Origin: Porphyromonas cangingivalis
GTDB lineage: Bacteria; Bacteroidota; Bacteroidia; Bacteroidales; Porphyromonadaceae
Assembly: GCF_900638305.1 (NCBI RefSeq)
Contig: NZ_LR134506.1
Coordinates: 868,001 to 932,000 of the forward strand
Length of the DNA stretch: 64,000 nucleotides
Direction: 5' to 3'
Shown piece after piece: positions 1 to 8,833 of this stretch. Position numbers and translations under genes: made by a program. Each line of letters opens with the position of its first letter. The first letter of the stretch is position 1. The notes under the pieces are model-generated. The model had not been told where the DNA came from, did not search any database, and saw only the letters and a program-made list of their open reading frames with translations.

Positions 1-699
1 AAATTTGCAACACTCATACAGCTCACACTCAAGTCGGATGGGAGCATAGAGCGTAAAATGAAGCTCATACCTGTGGGTAAGCAGGGAAATGTCCGTCGCG
101 ATCTAAAAGAGCTGGTAGACCGATACAACAACAGCCCCGAACTCAAGCAGGTTATTGCGACAGCAGAGGAGGACTTCTCGAGTCACGATCAACTGGGTTA
201 TCTCATGGTCGATGCTCTTCGTGCGGGGACAGAGACGGACTTGTCTCTGATCAATCCCGGAGGTGTGCGCATAGACCGCTTACCTAAGGGAGACATTAGC
301 ATCATGAATGTATATTCCCTCGATCCATTCGGCAACGAAGCTATTGTCCTTCATCTCACAGGCCAAGAACTGCTCAACCTTCATTATGCAGCGTTCGAAT
401 TGGACAATAGGATGCCACTCTATCCATCAGGCTTCAAGTCAGAGTATACCATCAATAAAGATGGCAGTCTCAAGGAAGTAAAACTCTTCAATGCCGACGG
501 CACACCTCTTGATCTCAATAAAACTTACTCAATATCGATGAATAGTTACATCACTTCGGTGTATAAGTACGAACATAAGGATCAGGGTCGGAGTTTGTTC
601 GTTACCACTGCGGAAAATATGATCGAGTATCTGAAGAAACTCAAAGTAGTGCCAAGCTATCAAAAGGAAAACAGAGTGAAAGTAAATAAAGAGAAGTAA
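1..699 (+). CDS. 5'-nucleotidase, C-terminal part (5' end outside window)
   Basis: The reading frame is open from base 1, so this is the C-terminal ~232 residues of a longer protein. It matches the substrate-binding C-terminal domain of the UshA/5'-nucleotidase family, which hydrolyses nucleoside phosphates in the periplasm or at the cell surface. The signature is the stretch LINPGGVRIDRLPKG followed by NVYSLDPFGNEAIVLHLTG; family members use this region to bind the nucleoside. The catalytic metallophosphoesterase domain would lie upstream and cannot be seen. Such an enzyme would release phosphate and nucleosides from extracellular nucleotides, which fits the alkaline phosphatase 1.5 kb downstream. 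The first internal ATG (58) is not the start, because the frame is continuous before it. Confidence 0.85.
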   Translation, partial: KFATLIQLTLKSDGSIERKMKLIPVGKQGNVRRDLKELVDRYNNSPELKQVIATAEEDFSSHDQLGYLMVDALRAGTETDLSLINPGGVRIDRLPKGDISIMNVYSLDPFGNEAIVLHLTGQELLNLHYAAFELDNRMPLYPSGFKSEYTINKDGSLKEVKLFNADGTPLDLNKTYSISMNSYITSVYKYEHKDQGRSLFVTTAENMIEYLKKLKVVPSYQKENRVKVNKEK

Positions 700-814
700 C
701 CACTAAACCTCTCTAAAAGATAAATACAAATAAAGTAAAGCGAACTCTTCAAGAAAGGTTGTCTGAGTTGATGAAACAAGCTAATTTCCTTGATTTCGAA
801 TATCAAACACCTTC

Positions 815-845
815 GGTTCGGACATAAAACGCTTTATGCCGAACC
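815..845. repeat. Inverted repeat (bulged hairpin)
   Basis: Arms GGTTCGG/CCGAACC continue as CATAAA/TTTATG, with one bulged A and an ACGC loop. It lies in the 300-nt gap after the nucleotidase gene. There is no U-run, so it is probably an mRNA 3' structure rather than a terminator. Confidence 0.5.
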
Positions 846-863
846 CATACCAATAAGATATCT

Positions 864-909
864 GGAACAATCTGTCGGATGTTTTTACCGATGATTGTTC
901 CATTTTTTA
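864..909 (+). terminator. Intrinsic terminator downstream of the 5'-nucleotidase gene
   Basis: Arms GGAACAATC (864-872) and GATTGTTCC (893-901) form a stem that continues through TCGG/CCGA and is followed by ATTTTTTAG. It is about 165 nt after the nucleotidase stop codon and before the next promoter. Confidence 0.75.
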
Positions 910-957
910 GTCGGTCAAATTGACGGAGATGAAAGGGCGTTTGAGAAAAGAAAAAAG

Positions 958-965
958 TAACTTTG
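958..965 (+). promoter_or_regulatory. -7 element for the M24 peptidase gene
   Basis: TAACTTTG matches the Bacteroidetes -7 consensus TAnnTTTG and lies 37 nt before the ATG at 1003. No convincing -33 element stands at the usual 19-21 nt spacing. Confidence 0.55.
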
Positions 966-1002
966 TGTACTCAAAAATAAAATCTACAAAAATCAATTTA
1001 TA

Positions 1003-2178
1003 ATGAATATCACACATGAAGAGTTGTCGCTCCGTTGCCAAAAGGTCAGCAAGGCTCTGATGGACAATGATTGCGAGGCTGTCTTACTACGAAGCATCCC
1101 CAACCACATTTACCTCACGGGAAGCGTATTCTTAGGATTTACTTTTCTCAAAGCCGGGGAAGCTCCCATATTCTTTGCCGAAAAGCCGTCACAGGCATTG
1201 GCCGGGTATGACCGTGCTCACCTGATCCGAAAACCGGAACAGATGCCGGAGATATTGGCCGAATATGGTTATGAGATCAATGGCAAAACCTGTATCGAAT
1301 CTTCTACCCTGCCCTATGCGGAGTACCAACGGCTGAGCAAAGTATCGAAAGACGGAACTTTTTCCCCCATCGATGCCTCTGTACTCATGCGTACCGTGCG
1401 AAGTGTCAAGACTTCTGTCGAAATCGAGATCATTCGCCAAGCCGCTCTCCCACACATGGAGATTTACAAGATAGCCCCCTCTCTTTTTAAGAAAGGGATG
1501 ACCGACCTTGAATGGCAATTCGCCATCGAGTACGAGATGCGTAAGCGTGGTTCGATCGGTGTGTTCAGATGCTTTGGGCCTCGTATGGAGATATTCATGG
1601 GTAATATAGCAGCAGGTAACAATGCTAATATCTCTGCCCCATACGACTTCACGATGGGTGGACAGGGAGTGCCGGCAATGCCTATGGGTGCTTCGGGGCA
1701 AGTCATCTCAGAAGGCATGACACTCATGCTCGATATGGCTGGTAATTATAGTCCCTACAACACCGACATCACTCGAGTCTATGCCTACGGTAAGGTAGAT
1801 CAAAAGGCTATCGATGCCCATAATCTTTCGATAGAGATGCACCGTTACTTTGAATCCCAAGTGAAGCCCGGGGTCGAGCTTGCAGAGGTCTATAACCACT
1901 GTACAAAGATGGCAGAAGAGGCCGGTCTGTCCGCACATTTCATGGGACAAGACCATCAGGTAAAGTTCGTCGGCCATGGTGTAGGCATAGAAATAAACGA
2001 ACCTCCGGTGATGACACCCAGATGGAAAGGAGTATTTGAGCCCGGAATGGTGATGGCATTCGAACCAAAGTTTGTCCTTGCTCCTACGGGCGCACTCGGT
2101 ATCGAAAATACTTACCTGATCACCGAGACTGGTGTCGAAAATCTCACTCCTCTTCCGGAGGAAATTGTTTACTTGTGA
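1003..2178 (+). CDS. M24 family metallopeptidase (Xaa-Pro dipeptidase/aminopeptidase-like)
   Basis: This 391-residue protein has a creatinase-like N-terminal domain (about 1-140) and a pita-bread M24 catalytic domain (about 145-391). All five expected metal ligands can be seen: Asp in MLDMAGNY, Asp in NTDITR, His in VGHGVGIEINEPP, Glu in AFEPKF and Glu in GIENTY. The family removes residues next to proline or cleaves Xaa-Pro dipeptides, usually in the cytoplasm; no signal peptide is present. It is much shorter than the 597-residue aminopeptidase P at 15240-17033, so the two are different subfamilies. The exact substrate cannot be read from the sequence. The phosphatase gene starts 31 nt after its stop, so they may share a transcript. 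Confidence 0.85.
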   Translation: MNITHEELSLRCQKVSKALMDNDCEAVLLRSIPNHIYLTGSVFLGFTFLKAGEAPIFFAEKPSQALAGYDRAHLIRKPEQMPEILAEYGYEINGKTCIESSTLPYAEYQRLSKVSKDGTFSPIDASVLMRTVRSVKTSVEIEIIRQAALPHMEIYKIAPSLFKKGMTDLEWQFAIEYEMRKRGSIGVFRCFGPRMEIFMGNIAAGNNANISAPYDFTMGGQGVPAMPMGASGQVISEGMTLMLDMAGNYSPYNTDITRVYAYGKVDQKAIDAHNLSIEMHRYFESQVKPGVELAEVYNHCTKMAEEAGLSAHFMGQDHQVKFVGHGVGIEINEPPVMTPRWKGVFEPGMVMAFEPKFVLAPTGALGIENTYLITETGVENLTPLPEEIVYL

Positions 2179-2209
2179 ACCAAACCACTTTTATCAAAGT
2201 AACAAAGCC

Positions 2210-3919
2210 ATGCAAAGAAGATTATCCATACTATTAGCCCTTATTTTGGTATTCAACGGACTGTTCGGAACAACTATGTTCGGAGCAGAGAATGGTAAGG
2301 CAAGGAAAATACGTCCGGTAAAGAATGTCATCCTCATGATTGCGGATGGAGCATCCCTTCCTGCGTTGTCCTTGGCTCGCTGGTACCAACGCACTCAAGA
2401 TCCGAAAAATACTCGTCTCCATCTGGACCCTTACCTTTCAGGCACGATCTTGACATACTGCTCGAACGCTCCCATCGGAGACTCGGCACCGACGACCTCT
2501 TGTTACATGACAGGTATTCCGTCCATCAAGGGTTTCGTGTCTACATATCCTTATTCGGACGGAGCCAACGATCTTATACCTCTCGAAGCTTCAAGGGAAT
2601 ACAGCCCAATCATGACTCTTTTGGAAGCCACAAGGATACTTCAAGATCGTAAGACCGGCTTGGTATTCACTTGTGAGTTTCCTCACGCCACACCGGCAGA
2701 CTGCTCTGCGCACAGTTACAACCGTAAGCGTTACGAATGGATAGCACCCCAGATGATACACAGCAATCTCGATGTAGTTATCGGAGGGGGAGCATCACTC
2801 ATCACCCCCGAGCGTAAAAAGACATTGGAAGCACTTGACAACAAGGTCTATCTTAACGACCTCGAAGGCATGAGGGCCCATGAAGATGGCAAGATGTGGA
2901 GTTTGTTTGGAGATATGGATATGCCTTACGACATCGACAGAGATCCTCTTAAGATGCCGTCTCTCGCAGAGATGACATCAACAGCCATCAAGCATCTCGA
3001 TGACGATGATGAAGGCTTCTTTCTCATGGTCGAAGGAAGCAAGGTGGACTGGGCAGCTCATGCCAATGATCCTGTTGGTATAGCGACGGAGTTCCTCGCT
3101 TTCGATAGGGCCTGCCAGGTCGCTCTGGACTTTGCAAAAAAGGATGGCAACACTGTCGTCATCATGACCTCGGATCATGGTAACAGTGGACTAAGTATCG
3201 GTGTGCAAGGGCTTAACAACTACTCCGGAGCTTCTCAAGAGAAGCTCTTCGGGCCACTCGTCAGAGTGAAAAAAACAGCTGATGGCATTGCAGCGATTTT
3301 GCAGGAAGTTCCCTTTGCCCAAGCCTCCGAGATCTTCCGAAAAGAAGCCGGCATCGAGCTTACTACCGAAGATTTGGCACAACTACAACACGTCGATGGT
3401 TACAAACAAAGTCCACTTCCTGTCTCCGAACGCAACATCGGCAAGGGGAAAAAGGAGGCGTTATATTCAGGCTCTTTATCATCATTTGTGGCGCACATCT
3501 TCCGCAAGAATATGTACTTCGGGTTTACGACATTCGGACATACGGGAGAGGATGTATTTTTGGCAGTCTATGCCCCCGAAGACACCCAAAGGATGATGGG
3601 CTTCAACACAAACATCGAGTTGCACGACTATATGCGGGCTCTCCTCGGCCTTGAAACAAGCATGATCACACTTACAGATAAGTACTTTGCTCCTCATGAC
3701 AAAGTCTTCAAAGGAATGAATGTGACGATCAAAGGGAAAAAGCCTGAGGACAAACAACTCATCGTAAGGCACAAGGGCAAAACAATGACCATCTCGGCGT
3801 TCTCTACGGATGTACAGCTCAATAAGAAAAAGTTCAGAACCAAGACACCCGCCGTTTATGTAGACAAAAAAGACTTATTCTACATCGACATATCTCTCTT
3901 GGACGAACTGAAAGACTAA
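2210..3919 (+). CDS. Alkaline phosphatase, secreted
   Basis: A 569-residue protein with a signal peptide (MQRRLSILLALILVFNGLFG, cleavage near GTTMFGA) and an alkaline phosphatase superfamily domain. Visible catalytic parts are the first metal-binding Asp in ILMIADGAS, the nucleophile motif GDSAPTTS (Ser after Asp, as in PhoA), the metal-ligand segment DWAAHANDP, and MTSDHGNSG, equivalent to the late Asp-His metal motif. It should hydrolyse phosphomonoesters in the periplasm. The ATG at 2210 is preferred because it directly precedes the signal peptide; the frame is open from 2132, but that extension would put about 26 residues before it. The C-terminal ~130 residues lie beyond the catalytic motifs and are not assigned. 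Phosphate starvation control is plausible given the pst/pho locus, but no clear Pho box is present here. Confidence 0.85.
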   Translation: MQRRLSILLALILVFNGLFGTTMFGAENGKARKIRPVKNVILMIADGASLPALSLARWYQRTQDPKNTRLHLDPYLSGTILTYCSNAPIGDSAPTTSCYMTGIPSIKGFVSTYPYSDGANDLIPLEASREYSPIMTLLEATRILQDRKTGLVFTCEFPHATPADCSAHSYNRKRYEWIAPQMIHSNLDVVIGGGASLITPERKKTLEALDNKVYLNDLEGMRAHEDGKMWSLFGDMDMPYDIDRDPLKMPSLAEMTSTAIKHLDDDDEGFFLMVEGSKVDWAAHANDPVGIATEFLAFDRACQVALDFAKKDGNTVVIMTSDHGNSGLSIGVQGLNNYSGASQEKLFGPLVRVKKTADGIAAILQEVPFAQASEIFRKEAGIELTTEDLAQLQHVDGYKQSPLPVSERNIGKGKKEALYSGSLSSFVAHIFRKNMYFGFTTFGHTGEDVFLAVYAPEDTQRMMGFNTNIELHDYMRALLGLETSMITLTDKYFAPHDKVFKGMNVTIKGKKPEDKQLIVRHKGKTMTISAFSTDVQLNKKKFRTKTPAVYVDKKDLFYIDISLLDELKD

Positions 3920-3929
3920 ACCTTACAAC

Positions 3930-3983
3930 GATCCGGTGCCACCTTGGAGTAATCTTCTCATGGTAGGCACCGGAATCTTTTTT
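3930..3983 (+). terminator. Intrinsic terminator after the alkaline phosphatase gene
   Basis: GATCCGGTGCC (3930-3940) pairs with GGCACCGGAATC (3966-3977) with one bulge and is followed by a T-run. It separates the convergent phosphatase and ribD genes. Confidence 0.8.
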
Positions 3984-3992
3984 GGCGAGAAA

Positions 3993-4014
3993 CAGCAAAG
4001 TATTCTGTCTTCGA
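3993..4014. repeat. Single copy of a dispersed 22-nt repeat unit
   Basis: This contains CAGCAAAGTATTCTGTC, closely matching the unit AGAAAGTATTCTGTC found in the arrays at 39182-39247 and 46516-46581. It lies between two convergent genes. Confidence 0.5.
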
Positions 4015-4043
4015 ACAAAAATCGTAAATAACTGACTTCAGGA

Positions 4044-5129
4044 TTATCTCTCCGAGAAACGTCGGTAAAGGTCGATGACCCGACCATCAATGGTATGGCT
4101 ATCCACCTTCCGGGCAGAGGATAAGTCAGGAGCTTTTATCCCCTCTTCAAACAAATCGAAGGGAGCTTTTTCTATGCGTGCCTCATCCCAAAGACCTGCC
4201 GAGATAAAAGAAGATAAAGTATAACTACCACCTTCAACAAGGAGAGATGTCTTTTCGTCTTTCATCAAATGAGTCATCAAGCCATCAAGCATCTCTTCCT
4301 CACGGTCGACAGCAAGCACCTTGAAAGTGTGATGATCGACAGCATCCATTGTTGCTTTTGTAGTCACAACCGTCCAACGTTTGGCATCATCATAAGTAGC
4401 CAACACATCAAAACTTTCCCCCCTCGGATCAAGGACAAAGGGGGCCGGATTATTCCCTGTCCAAAGCCTATTTGAAAGACGAGCTCTATCTAAGAGTATT
4501 GTCCTTGCTCCCACAAGGATAGCAGAGTGACGGCTACGCTCTCGATGTACGAGCATAGCACTGAAAGGACTTGAAAATATGATTGGGCTTCCCTCCGTCC
4601 TTTGTCTGTCCATATAGCCGTCTTGGCTCTGTGCCCACTTGAGGGTGATGAATGGACGATGTCGTTCCTGATTGGTCATAAACACCCTTGCAACTTCTCG
4701 ACACTCAAGTGAGAGACAGCCCACAAGAACTTGTATGCCATTACTTCTCAAGATATCTATCCCCTTGCCGGCAACAAGGGGATTGGGATCTGTCGTACCA
4801 ACAACGACACGAGGCACACCTCTCTCGACAAGCATAGAAGCACACGATGGTGTCCTTCCCACATGTGCACAAGGCTCCAAGGTTACATACATTGTGGCAT
4901 GCTGAATGAGAAATTTATCCTCATCTCTGACACTTCGAAGACACTCGACTTCGGCATGCCCTTCACCACGCTTTTTGTGATAGCCTTCACCGATGATACG
5001 CACATCGTTAGGATCTTCGTCGTACACCAACACAGCTCCGACATGAGGATTAGGACTGACGGATTGAGGTTCCGCCTGCCGTGCCAGTTGTATCGCTCGT
5101 GCCATAAATCTCTCGTCACATAGTATCAT
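4044..5129 (-). CDS. ribD: RibD, bifunctional deaminase/reductase of riboflavin synthesis
   Basis: A 361-residue cytosolic enzyme catalysing the second and third steps of riboflavin synthesis: deamination of the pyrimidine from GTP cyclohydrolase II, then NADPH-dependent reduction of its ribosyl side chain. The N-terminal cytidine-deaminase fold (about 1-145) shows the zinc motif GEGHAEVECL (His-Ala-Glu) and LEPCAHVGRTPSC (the two Cys ligands). The reductase domain (about 150-361) begins at PFITLKWAQSQDGYMDR. Length is normal for the family. It stands alone here, divergent from prmC; ribH (10915) and ribBA (62807) are elsewhere in the window. No FMN riboswitch is recognisable upstream. Confidence 0.95.
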   Translation of the reverse strand: MILCDERFMARAIQLARQAEPQSVSPNPHVGAVLVYDEDPNDVRIIGEGYHKKRGEGHAEVECLRSVRDEDKFLIQHATMYVTLEPCAHVGRTPSCASMLVERGVPRVVVGTTDPNPLVAGKGIDILRSNGIQVLVGCLSLECREVARVFMTNQERHRPFITLKWAQSQDGYMDRQRTEGSPIIFSSPFSAMLVHRERSRHSAILVGARTILLDRARLSNRLWTGNNPAPFVLDPRGESFDVLATYDDAKRWTVVTTKATMDAVDHHTFKVLAVDREEEMLDGLMTHLMKDEKTSLLVEGGSYTLSSFISAGLWDEARIEKAPFDLFEEGIKAPDLSSARKVDSHTIDGRVIDLYRRFSER

Positions 5130-5154
5130 AAGCCGATATTTCAGGGATAAGTCT

Positions 5155-5162
5155 TAAATTTG
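5155..5162 (+). promoter_or_regulatory. Possible -7 element for prmC-recX-comF
   Basis: TAAATTTG fits TAnnTTTG and lies 36 nt before the prmC ATG in the short ribD/prmC divergent gap. No clear -33 element is seen. Confidence 0.45.
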
Positions 5163-5197
5163 TTCCCAACAGAGGAAAAGCCTCTGTCCGAAATGAC

Positions 5198-6085
5198 ATG
5201 ACCACCATCAGAAGCCTCAAAGAGTATATTGCCGAAACCTTGAGTTCTTACTACCCCACAGAGGAAGCGGAGAGCATTGCTCGTCGTCTGCTCGAATCGG
5301 CCTACGGAGTGTCCTATCCGATGCTTGTGATCACACCTCCCAAAGATACACAAATTCATGAGGGGCAGAAAATGATAGAAGGTTGGATGGAACGCCTGCT
5401 GAATCACGAGCCACTGCAGTACATACTCGGCTTCACGGAGTTTGATGGTCTGCGTATAAAGGTGGCACCCGGAGTGCTCATCCCAAGACCGGAGACAGAG
5501 TACTTGTGCGAACTCATCAGGGAGAGGTTTGCTCCCACAGCAAAGAAGAAGTTGCATATCCAAGCCATAGACTTATGCACCGGAAGCGGTTGCATCGCAT
5601 TGTCCCTCTCAGCCTCATTTCCGAACGCAGAGATTGAAGCCGTCGACCAAAGTGATCTCGCCCTGATGACAGCTCGGAACAATATAGAGGCACACCCTAC
5701 CCTTGCACCACGTTTGAATCTTATCAAAGCTGATTTGCTTTCAGAGACATTCATCCCGACTTCTGAGCATTATGACCTGATCGTGTCTAATCCTCCTTAT
5801 GTCCTCGAAAAGGAGCGGACGGAGATTCATCCACACGTACTTGACCACGAGCCATCCATGGCACTTTTTGTATCTGATGAGACTCCCTTACTCTTTTACG
5901 AGGCTATACTCAAGAAGTTTGCACACATCCTGAGTCCCGAGGGCTTGATAGCTTTTGAGATCAACCAATCCTTGGGACACGACACAGCCAACCTATGTAC
6001 CTCTCATGGACTTATAGCAGAGGTCGTGCAGGATCAGTACGGCAGGGACAGATTTGTTTTTGCGAAACACAAAACCAACGAATGA
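5198..6085 (+). CDS. prmC: PrmC, release factor glutamine N5-methyltransferase
   Basis: A 295-residue SAM-dependent methyltransferase that modifies the Gln of the GGQ motif in release factors 1 and 2. The N-terminal helical domain (about 1-85) is followed by the Rossmann domain with the SAM motif AIDLCTGSGCIALSL and the catalytic NPPY motif in VSNPPYVLEKE, specific for N5-glutamine methyltransferases. One of its substrates, RF2, is encoded at 52436 in this window. The stop codon TGA directly abuts the recX ATG, and comF overlaps recX, so prmC-recX-comF is very likely one operon with coupled translation. Confidence 0.93.
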   Translation: MTTIRSLKEYIAETLSSYYPTEEAESIARRLLESAYGVSYPMLVITPPKDTQIHEGQKMIEGWMERLLNHEPLQYILGFTEFDGLRIKVAPGVLIPRPETEYLCELIRERFAPTAKKKLHIQAIDLCTGSGCIALSLSASFPNAEIEAVDQSDLALMTARNNIEAHPTLAPRLNLIKADLLSETFIPTSEHYDLIVSNPPYVLEKERTEIHPHVLDHEPSMALFVSDETPLLFYEAILKKFAHILSPEGLIAFEINQSLGHDTANLCTSHGLIAEVVQDQYGRDRFVFAKHKTNE

Positions 6086-6580
6086 ATGGAGGAAAAAGAG
6101 TTCAAACGCCTACTTTTGAAAGCCGAAAGCTACTGTATCAGGGGAGAGAAGGCTCCTCTCGAGGTTGTCCGCAAACTTGAGTCTTGGAGCGAGGGGAGGA
6201 TCGATCGAAATGAGACCGACCTCATCATAGCCAGACTGATGGAGGAGAAGTACCTTGATGTCCAGCGTTATGTATCAGCCTTCATATCAGATAAGGTGAA
6301 GTTCAATCGCTACGGACCGATCAAGATTCGGTATGCATTGAGGGAAAAAGGTATAGATGACTCGGCGATAAACGATGCTCTGAACAATGTCGAAGAAGAA
6401 GAGTGGATCGAAATCCTCACAGCCCTCTTGACCCAAAAGCAACGTAGCATCCGCACCGATAACCCTTACGAAATCAGAGACAAACTCTTCCGATCGGCAT
6501 ACAGCCGAGGATTCCCCTCTACTCTCATCAATCGAGCCTTACGGCGCATCAATATGGATGAAGTCGATGACATGGATTAA
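6086..6580 (+). CDS. recX: RecX family regulator of RecA
   Basis: A 164-residue RecX-type protein made of three-helix repeats; the family binds RecA filaments and modulates their activity. The recognisable part is EKYLDVQRYVSAFISDKV followed by RYGPIKIRYALREKGI, the conserved RecX core, and a second repeat ending YSRGFPSTLINRAL. It starts immediately after the prmC stop codon with no spacer, and its last 23 nt overlap comF. recA is not in this window, so the link to RecA comes from family knowledge only. Confidence 0.88.
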   Translation: MEEKEFKRLLLKAESYCIRGEKAPLEVVRKLESWSEGRIDRNETDLIIARLMEEKYLDVQRYVSAFISDKVKFNRYGPIKIRYALREKGIDDSAINDALNNVEEEEWIEILTALLTQKQRSIRTDNPYEIRDKLFRSAYSRGFPSTLINRALRRINMDEVDDMD

Positions 6581-7253
6581 GCCCCTCATATCTTTTCTGT
6601 TTCCGGCGTATTGTATCTCTTGCCACGAACGATTGCCAAAGGAGCACCATCATATCTGTGAAAAGTGCTTCGAACAGCTCCCTAAATATGAGGGTCTGGA
6701 GACGTTCTATCATCCTCATGACCGGATAGAGGGCTTCGTGCCATTCTCTGAAGTCCGCTCTGACCTGATCTTCACAAAGCACTCTGTCACAAGGGAACTC
6801 ATCCATCTCATGAAGTATCAAGGTTTTCCTGAACTCGGATATAAACTCGCTCGAGATTTCGCACTCAGACATAAAGGTCTCGGACACTTTGCCGACATAT
6901 CGGCCATCGTCCCTATACCGGTAGCCCCACGAAGACTTAAGACAAGGGGATACAATCAATCCTCATTCATCGCCAAAGGCTTCGGCGAGATATACAGGTG
7001 TCCCGTTATTGAAGATGTGTTGTGGCGGACATCGGGCAATACCCAAACAAAACGAGACAAGGAGGCCAGATGGAAAGCGATGGATGGTGTCTTCGAGGGA
7101 CAAGAGGGGACTCTTGCCGGCAAGCGCATCCTATTGATCGATGATGTCCTCACATCAGGAGCAACGGTCATCCATGCCTCCAAAGCGTTATATGACGTCT
7201 GCGGAGCCGAAAGTGTCTCGATCTACACTTTGGCTCTGGATGTTTATCTATAA
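6558..7253 (+). CDS. ComF family phosphoribosyltransferase-like protein
   Basis: A 231-residue ComFC/GntX-like protein. The N-terminus has a four-cysteine zinc-finger-like motif (CISCHERL and CEKCFEQ, about residues 19-39). The C-terminal half is a type I phosphoribosyltransferase domain with IPVAPRRLKTRGYNQS and the PRPP-binding loop ILLIDDVLTSGATV. The family is needed for DNA uptake in naturally competent species, but its biochemical role in Bacteroidetes is not settled. The ATG at 6558 overlaps recX by 23 nt; an ATG at 6570 is a possible alternative start. It is the last gene of the prmC-recX-comF group. Confidence 0.85.
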   Translation: MKSMTWIKPLISFLFPAYCISCHERLPKEHHHICEKCFEQLPKYEGLETFYHPHDRIEGFVPFSEVRSDLIFTKHSVTRELIHLMKYQGFPELGYKLARDFALRHKGLGHFADISAIVPIPVAPRRLKTRGYNQSSFIAKGFGEIYRCPVIEDVLWRTSGNTQTKRDKEARWKAMDGVFEGQEGTLAGKRILLIDDVLTSGATVIHASKALYDVCGAESVSIYTLALDVYL

Positions 7254-7325
7254 AAATCCTACAAATCATCGTGAACAAAACACCCGAGATATTAGTTCTG
7301 TATCTGTAAGCACACCGGAGAGCAG

Positions 7326-7357
7326 TTTCACCAATTCGGGAAATAATTGTAACTTTG
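7326..7357 (+). promoter_or_regulatory. rpoD promoter
   Basis: TTTC (7326-7329), a 20-nt spacer, then TAACTTTG (7350-7357). Position and spacing match the Bacteroidetes -33/-7 promoter and lie 60 nt before the rpoD ATG. Confidence 0.65.
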
Positions 7358-7416
7358 CTAAGTTTTGCTAAACACCGGTATCAGCTCCGCTATTTACCAC
7401 CACGTAAGATTATAGA

Positions 7417-8289
7417 ATGAGACAGTTAAAGATCCAAAAGTCAATAACAAATCGTGAGAGTGCCTCACTAGACAAGTACCTCCAAGAGATCGGTAGAGAA
7501 GAACTCATCACCGTCGAGGAGGAAGTACAACTAGCGCAAGCAATCCATCGAAATGATGCGAACTCACAACGATGCCTTGAGAAGTTGGTAAGAGCCAATC
7601 TTCGATTTGTGGTGTCTGTTGCGAAGCAGTACCAAAATCAAGGTCTCAGCCTCCCTGACCTTATCAACGAAGGTAACCTCGGACTCATCAAAGCTGCCGA
7701 AAAGTTTGATGAGACAAGGGGCTTCAAGTTTATCTCCTATGCCGTATGGTGGATCCGCCAGTCGATCCTTCAGGCCTTGGCAGAGCAGTCACGTATAGTG
7801 CGCCTTCCCCTCAATCAGGTAGGTAACATCAGCAAGATTCAAAAAGCAGTCACCCGATTTGAGCAAGAGAACGAGCGTAAGCCTTCATCCGAAGAGTTAG
7901 CTCACGAACTCGACCTATCAGAAGACAAGGTGATAGAGACAATGAAGATCAACGGCCGCCAACTCTCGGTCGATGCACCTTTTGTAGATGGTGAAGACAA
8001 CAGCCTCCTTGACGTCCTCGTCAATGATGATGCACCGATAGCGGATAGGGATCTTATCAATGAGTCTCTATCAACAGAAATCGAAAGAGCACTCTCAACC
8101 CTCACAGAAAGAGAAGCAGAAATAATCAAAATGTTCTTCGGTATCGGAGGGATGCCGGAGATGACTCTCGAAGAAATCGGTGTCAACTTCGGGCTTACTC
8201 GTGAGCGTGTACGTCAGATCAAGGAGAAAGCCATCCGTCGCTTGAGACAGAACAATAAGAATTCGTTATTGAAATCTTATTTGGGTTGA
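7417..8289 (+). CDS. rpoD: Primary sigma factor RpoD (Bacteroidetes short type)
   Basis: A 290-residue sigma-70 factor lacking region 1.1, as is usual for the primary sigma of Bacteroidetes. Region 1.2 is at [16 protein letters not shown] (about 15-30). Region 2 spans [13 protein letters not shown] through [15 protein letters not shown]. Region 3 follows at about 130-200. Region 4 ends in [19 protein letters not shown], the helix-turn-helix that contacts the -33 element. It directs RNA polymerase to the TAnnTTTG promoters seen throughout this window. It is transcribed alone from its own promoter, and rpmH downstream also has its own. Confidence 0.95.
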   Translation: MRQLKIQKSITNRESASLDKYLQEIGREELITVEEEVQLAQAIHRNDANSQRCLEKLVRANLRFVVSVAKQYQNQGLSLPDLINEGNLGLIKAAEKFDETRGFKFISYAVWWIRQSILQALAEQSRIVRLPLNQVGNISKIQKAVTRFEQENERKPSSEELAHELDLSEDKVIETMKINGRQLSVDAPFVDGEDNSLLDVLVNDDAPIADRDLINESLSTEIERALSTLTEREAEIIKMFFGIGGMPEMTLEEIGVNFGLTRERVRQIKEKAIRRLRQNNKNSLLKSYLG

Positions 8290-8351
8290 TCCATACAGCT
8301 TAGTCAGTGTGATGATTTTGAGGCTTTTTGTGTCGCCTATCATCATTTGGG

Positions 8352-8383
8352 CTTGCAAAATAAAAGTAAAAAATGTACCTTTG
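8352..8383 (+). promoter_or_regulatory. rpmH promoter
   Basis: CTTG (8352-8355), a 20-nt spacer, then TACCTTTG (8376-8383), 38 nt before the rpmH ATG. The spacing is canonical for Bacteroidetes. Confidence 0.7.
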
Positions 8384-8421
8384 CACACCGTAAGTGTGAT
8401 AAATAAAGAATAGAGACGAAA

Positions 8422-8574
8422 ATGAAAAGAACATTTCAACCATCAAATCGCAAGAGAAAAAATAAGCATGGTTTCCGCTCAAGAATGGCTACAGCAAATG
8501 GTCGTCGTGTGCTCGCAGCTCGTAGAGCTAAGGGTAGAGCTAAGCTTACTGTCTCTGACGAGTACAACGGTTAA
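8422..8574 (+). CDS. rpmH: 50S ribosomal protein L34
   Basis: A 50-residue, highly basic protein beginning [20 protein letters not shown] and continuing [20 protein letters not shown]. This is the near-universal L34 sequence, a component of the large ribosomal subunit. In many bacteria rpmH is followed by rnpA; here it is followed by a terminator and the oppositely oriented ahpC gene, so it is monocistronic. Confidence 0.97.
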   Translation: MKRTFQPSNRKRKNKHGFRSRMATANGRRVLAARRAKGRAKLTVSDEYNG

Positions 8575-8654
8575 TCAATAAGACCGTAGTCAAAGAAAAA
8601 GAAATAGGATATCTTTTAGATGTCTTGTGTCGCAATCCGCACATGTAGGGTTGC

Positions 8655-8700
8655 AAAAAAGCAGTGATAATGGAGTTTTATCTCTTATCACTGCTTTTTG
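8655..8700 (+). terminator. Intrinsic terminator after rpmH
   Basis: A-rich arm AAAAAGCAGTGATAA pairs with TTATCACTGCTTTTT around a 14-nt loop, giving a T-run on the plus strand. It lies 80 nt after the rpmH stop codon. Confidence 0.8.
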
Positions 8701-8752
8701 TTGTCCCCCTCTCACCAATCTATGAATATGAGAATATGACTCGCTACACAGC

Positions 8753-8797
8753 AAAAAAAATAGCAGTGCCAAATTCATTTGGCACTGCTATTTTTTT
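8753..8797. terminator. Bidirectional terminator between rpmH and ahpC
   Basis: A perfect 20-bp stem built around TAGCAGTGCCAAA and TTTGGCACTGCTA with a TTCA loop. It is flanked by an A-run and a T-run, so it can end transcripts from both sides, and it lies 37 nt past the ahpC stop codon. Confidence 0.85.
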
Positions 8798-8833
8798 ATT
8801 TATTAGGTGGAATATATTTATCCCATCATAAGC

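Noticed and set aside
4044-5197. FMN riboswitch upstream of ribD, ribH or ribBA
   Set aside because: The upstream regions are too short or lack the conserved FMN-box pattern.
8310-8347. Terminator after rpoD
   Set aside because: TGATGA/TCATCA and AGGC/GCCT could pair, but the stem is broken and there is no U-run, so I do not list it as a terminator.
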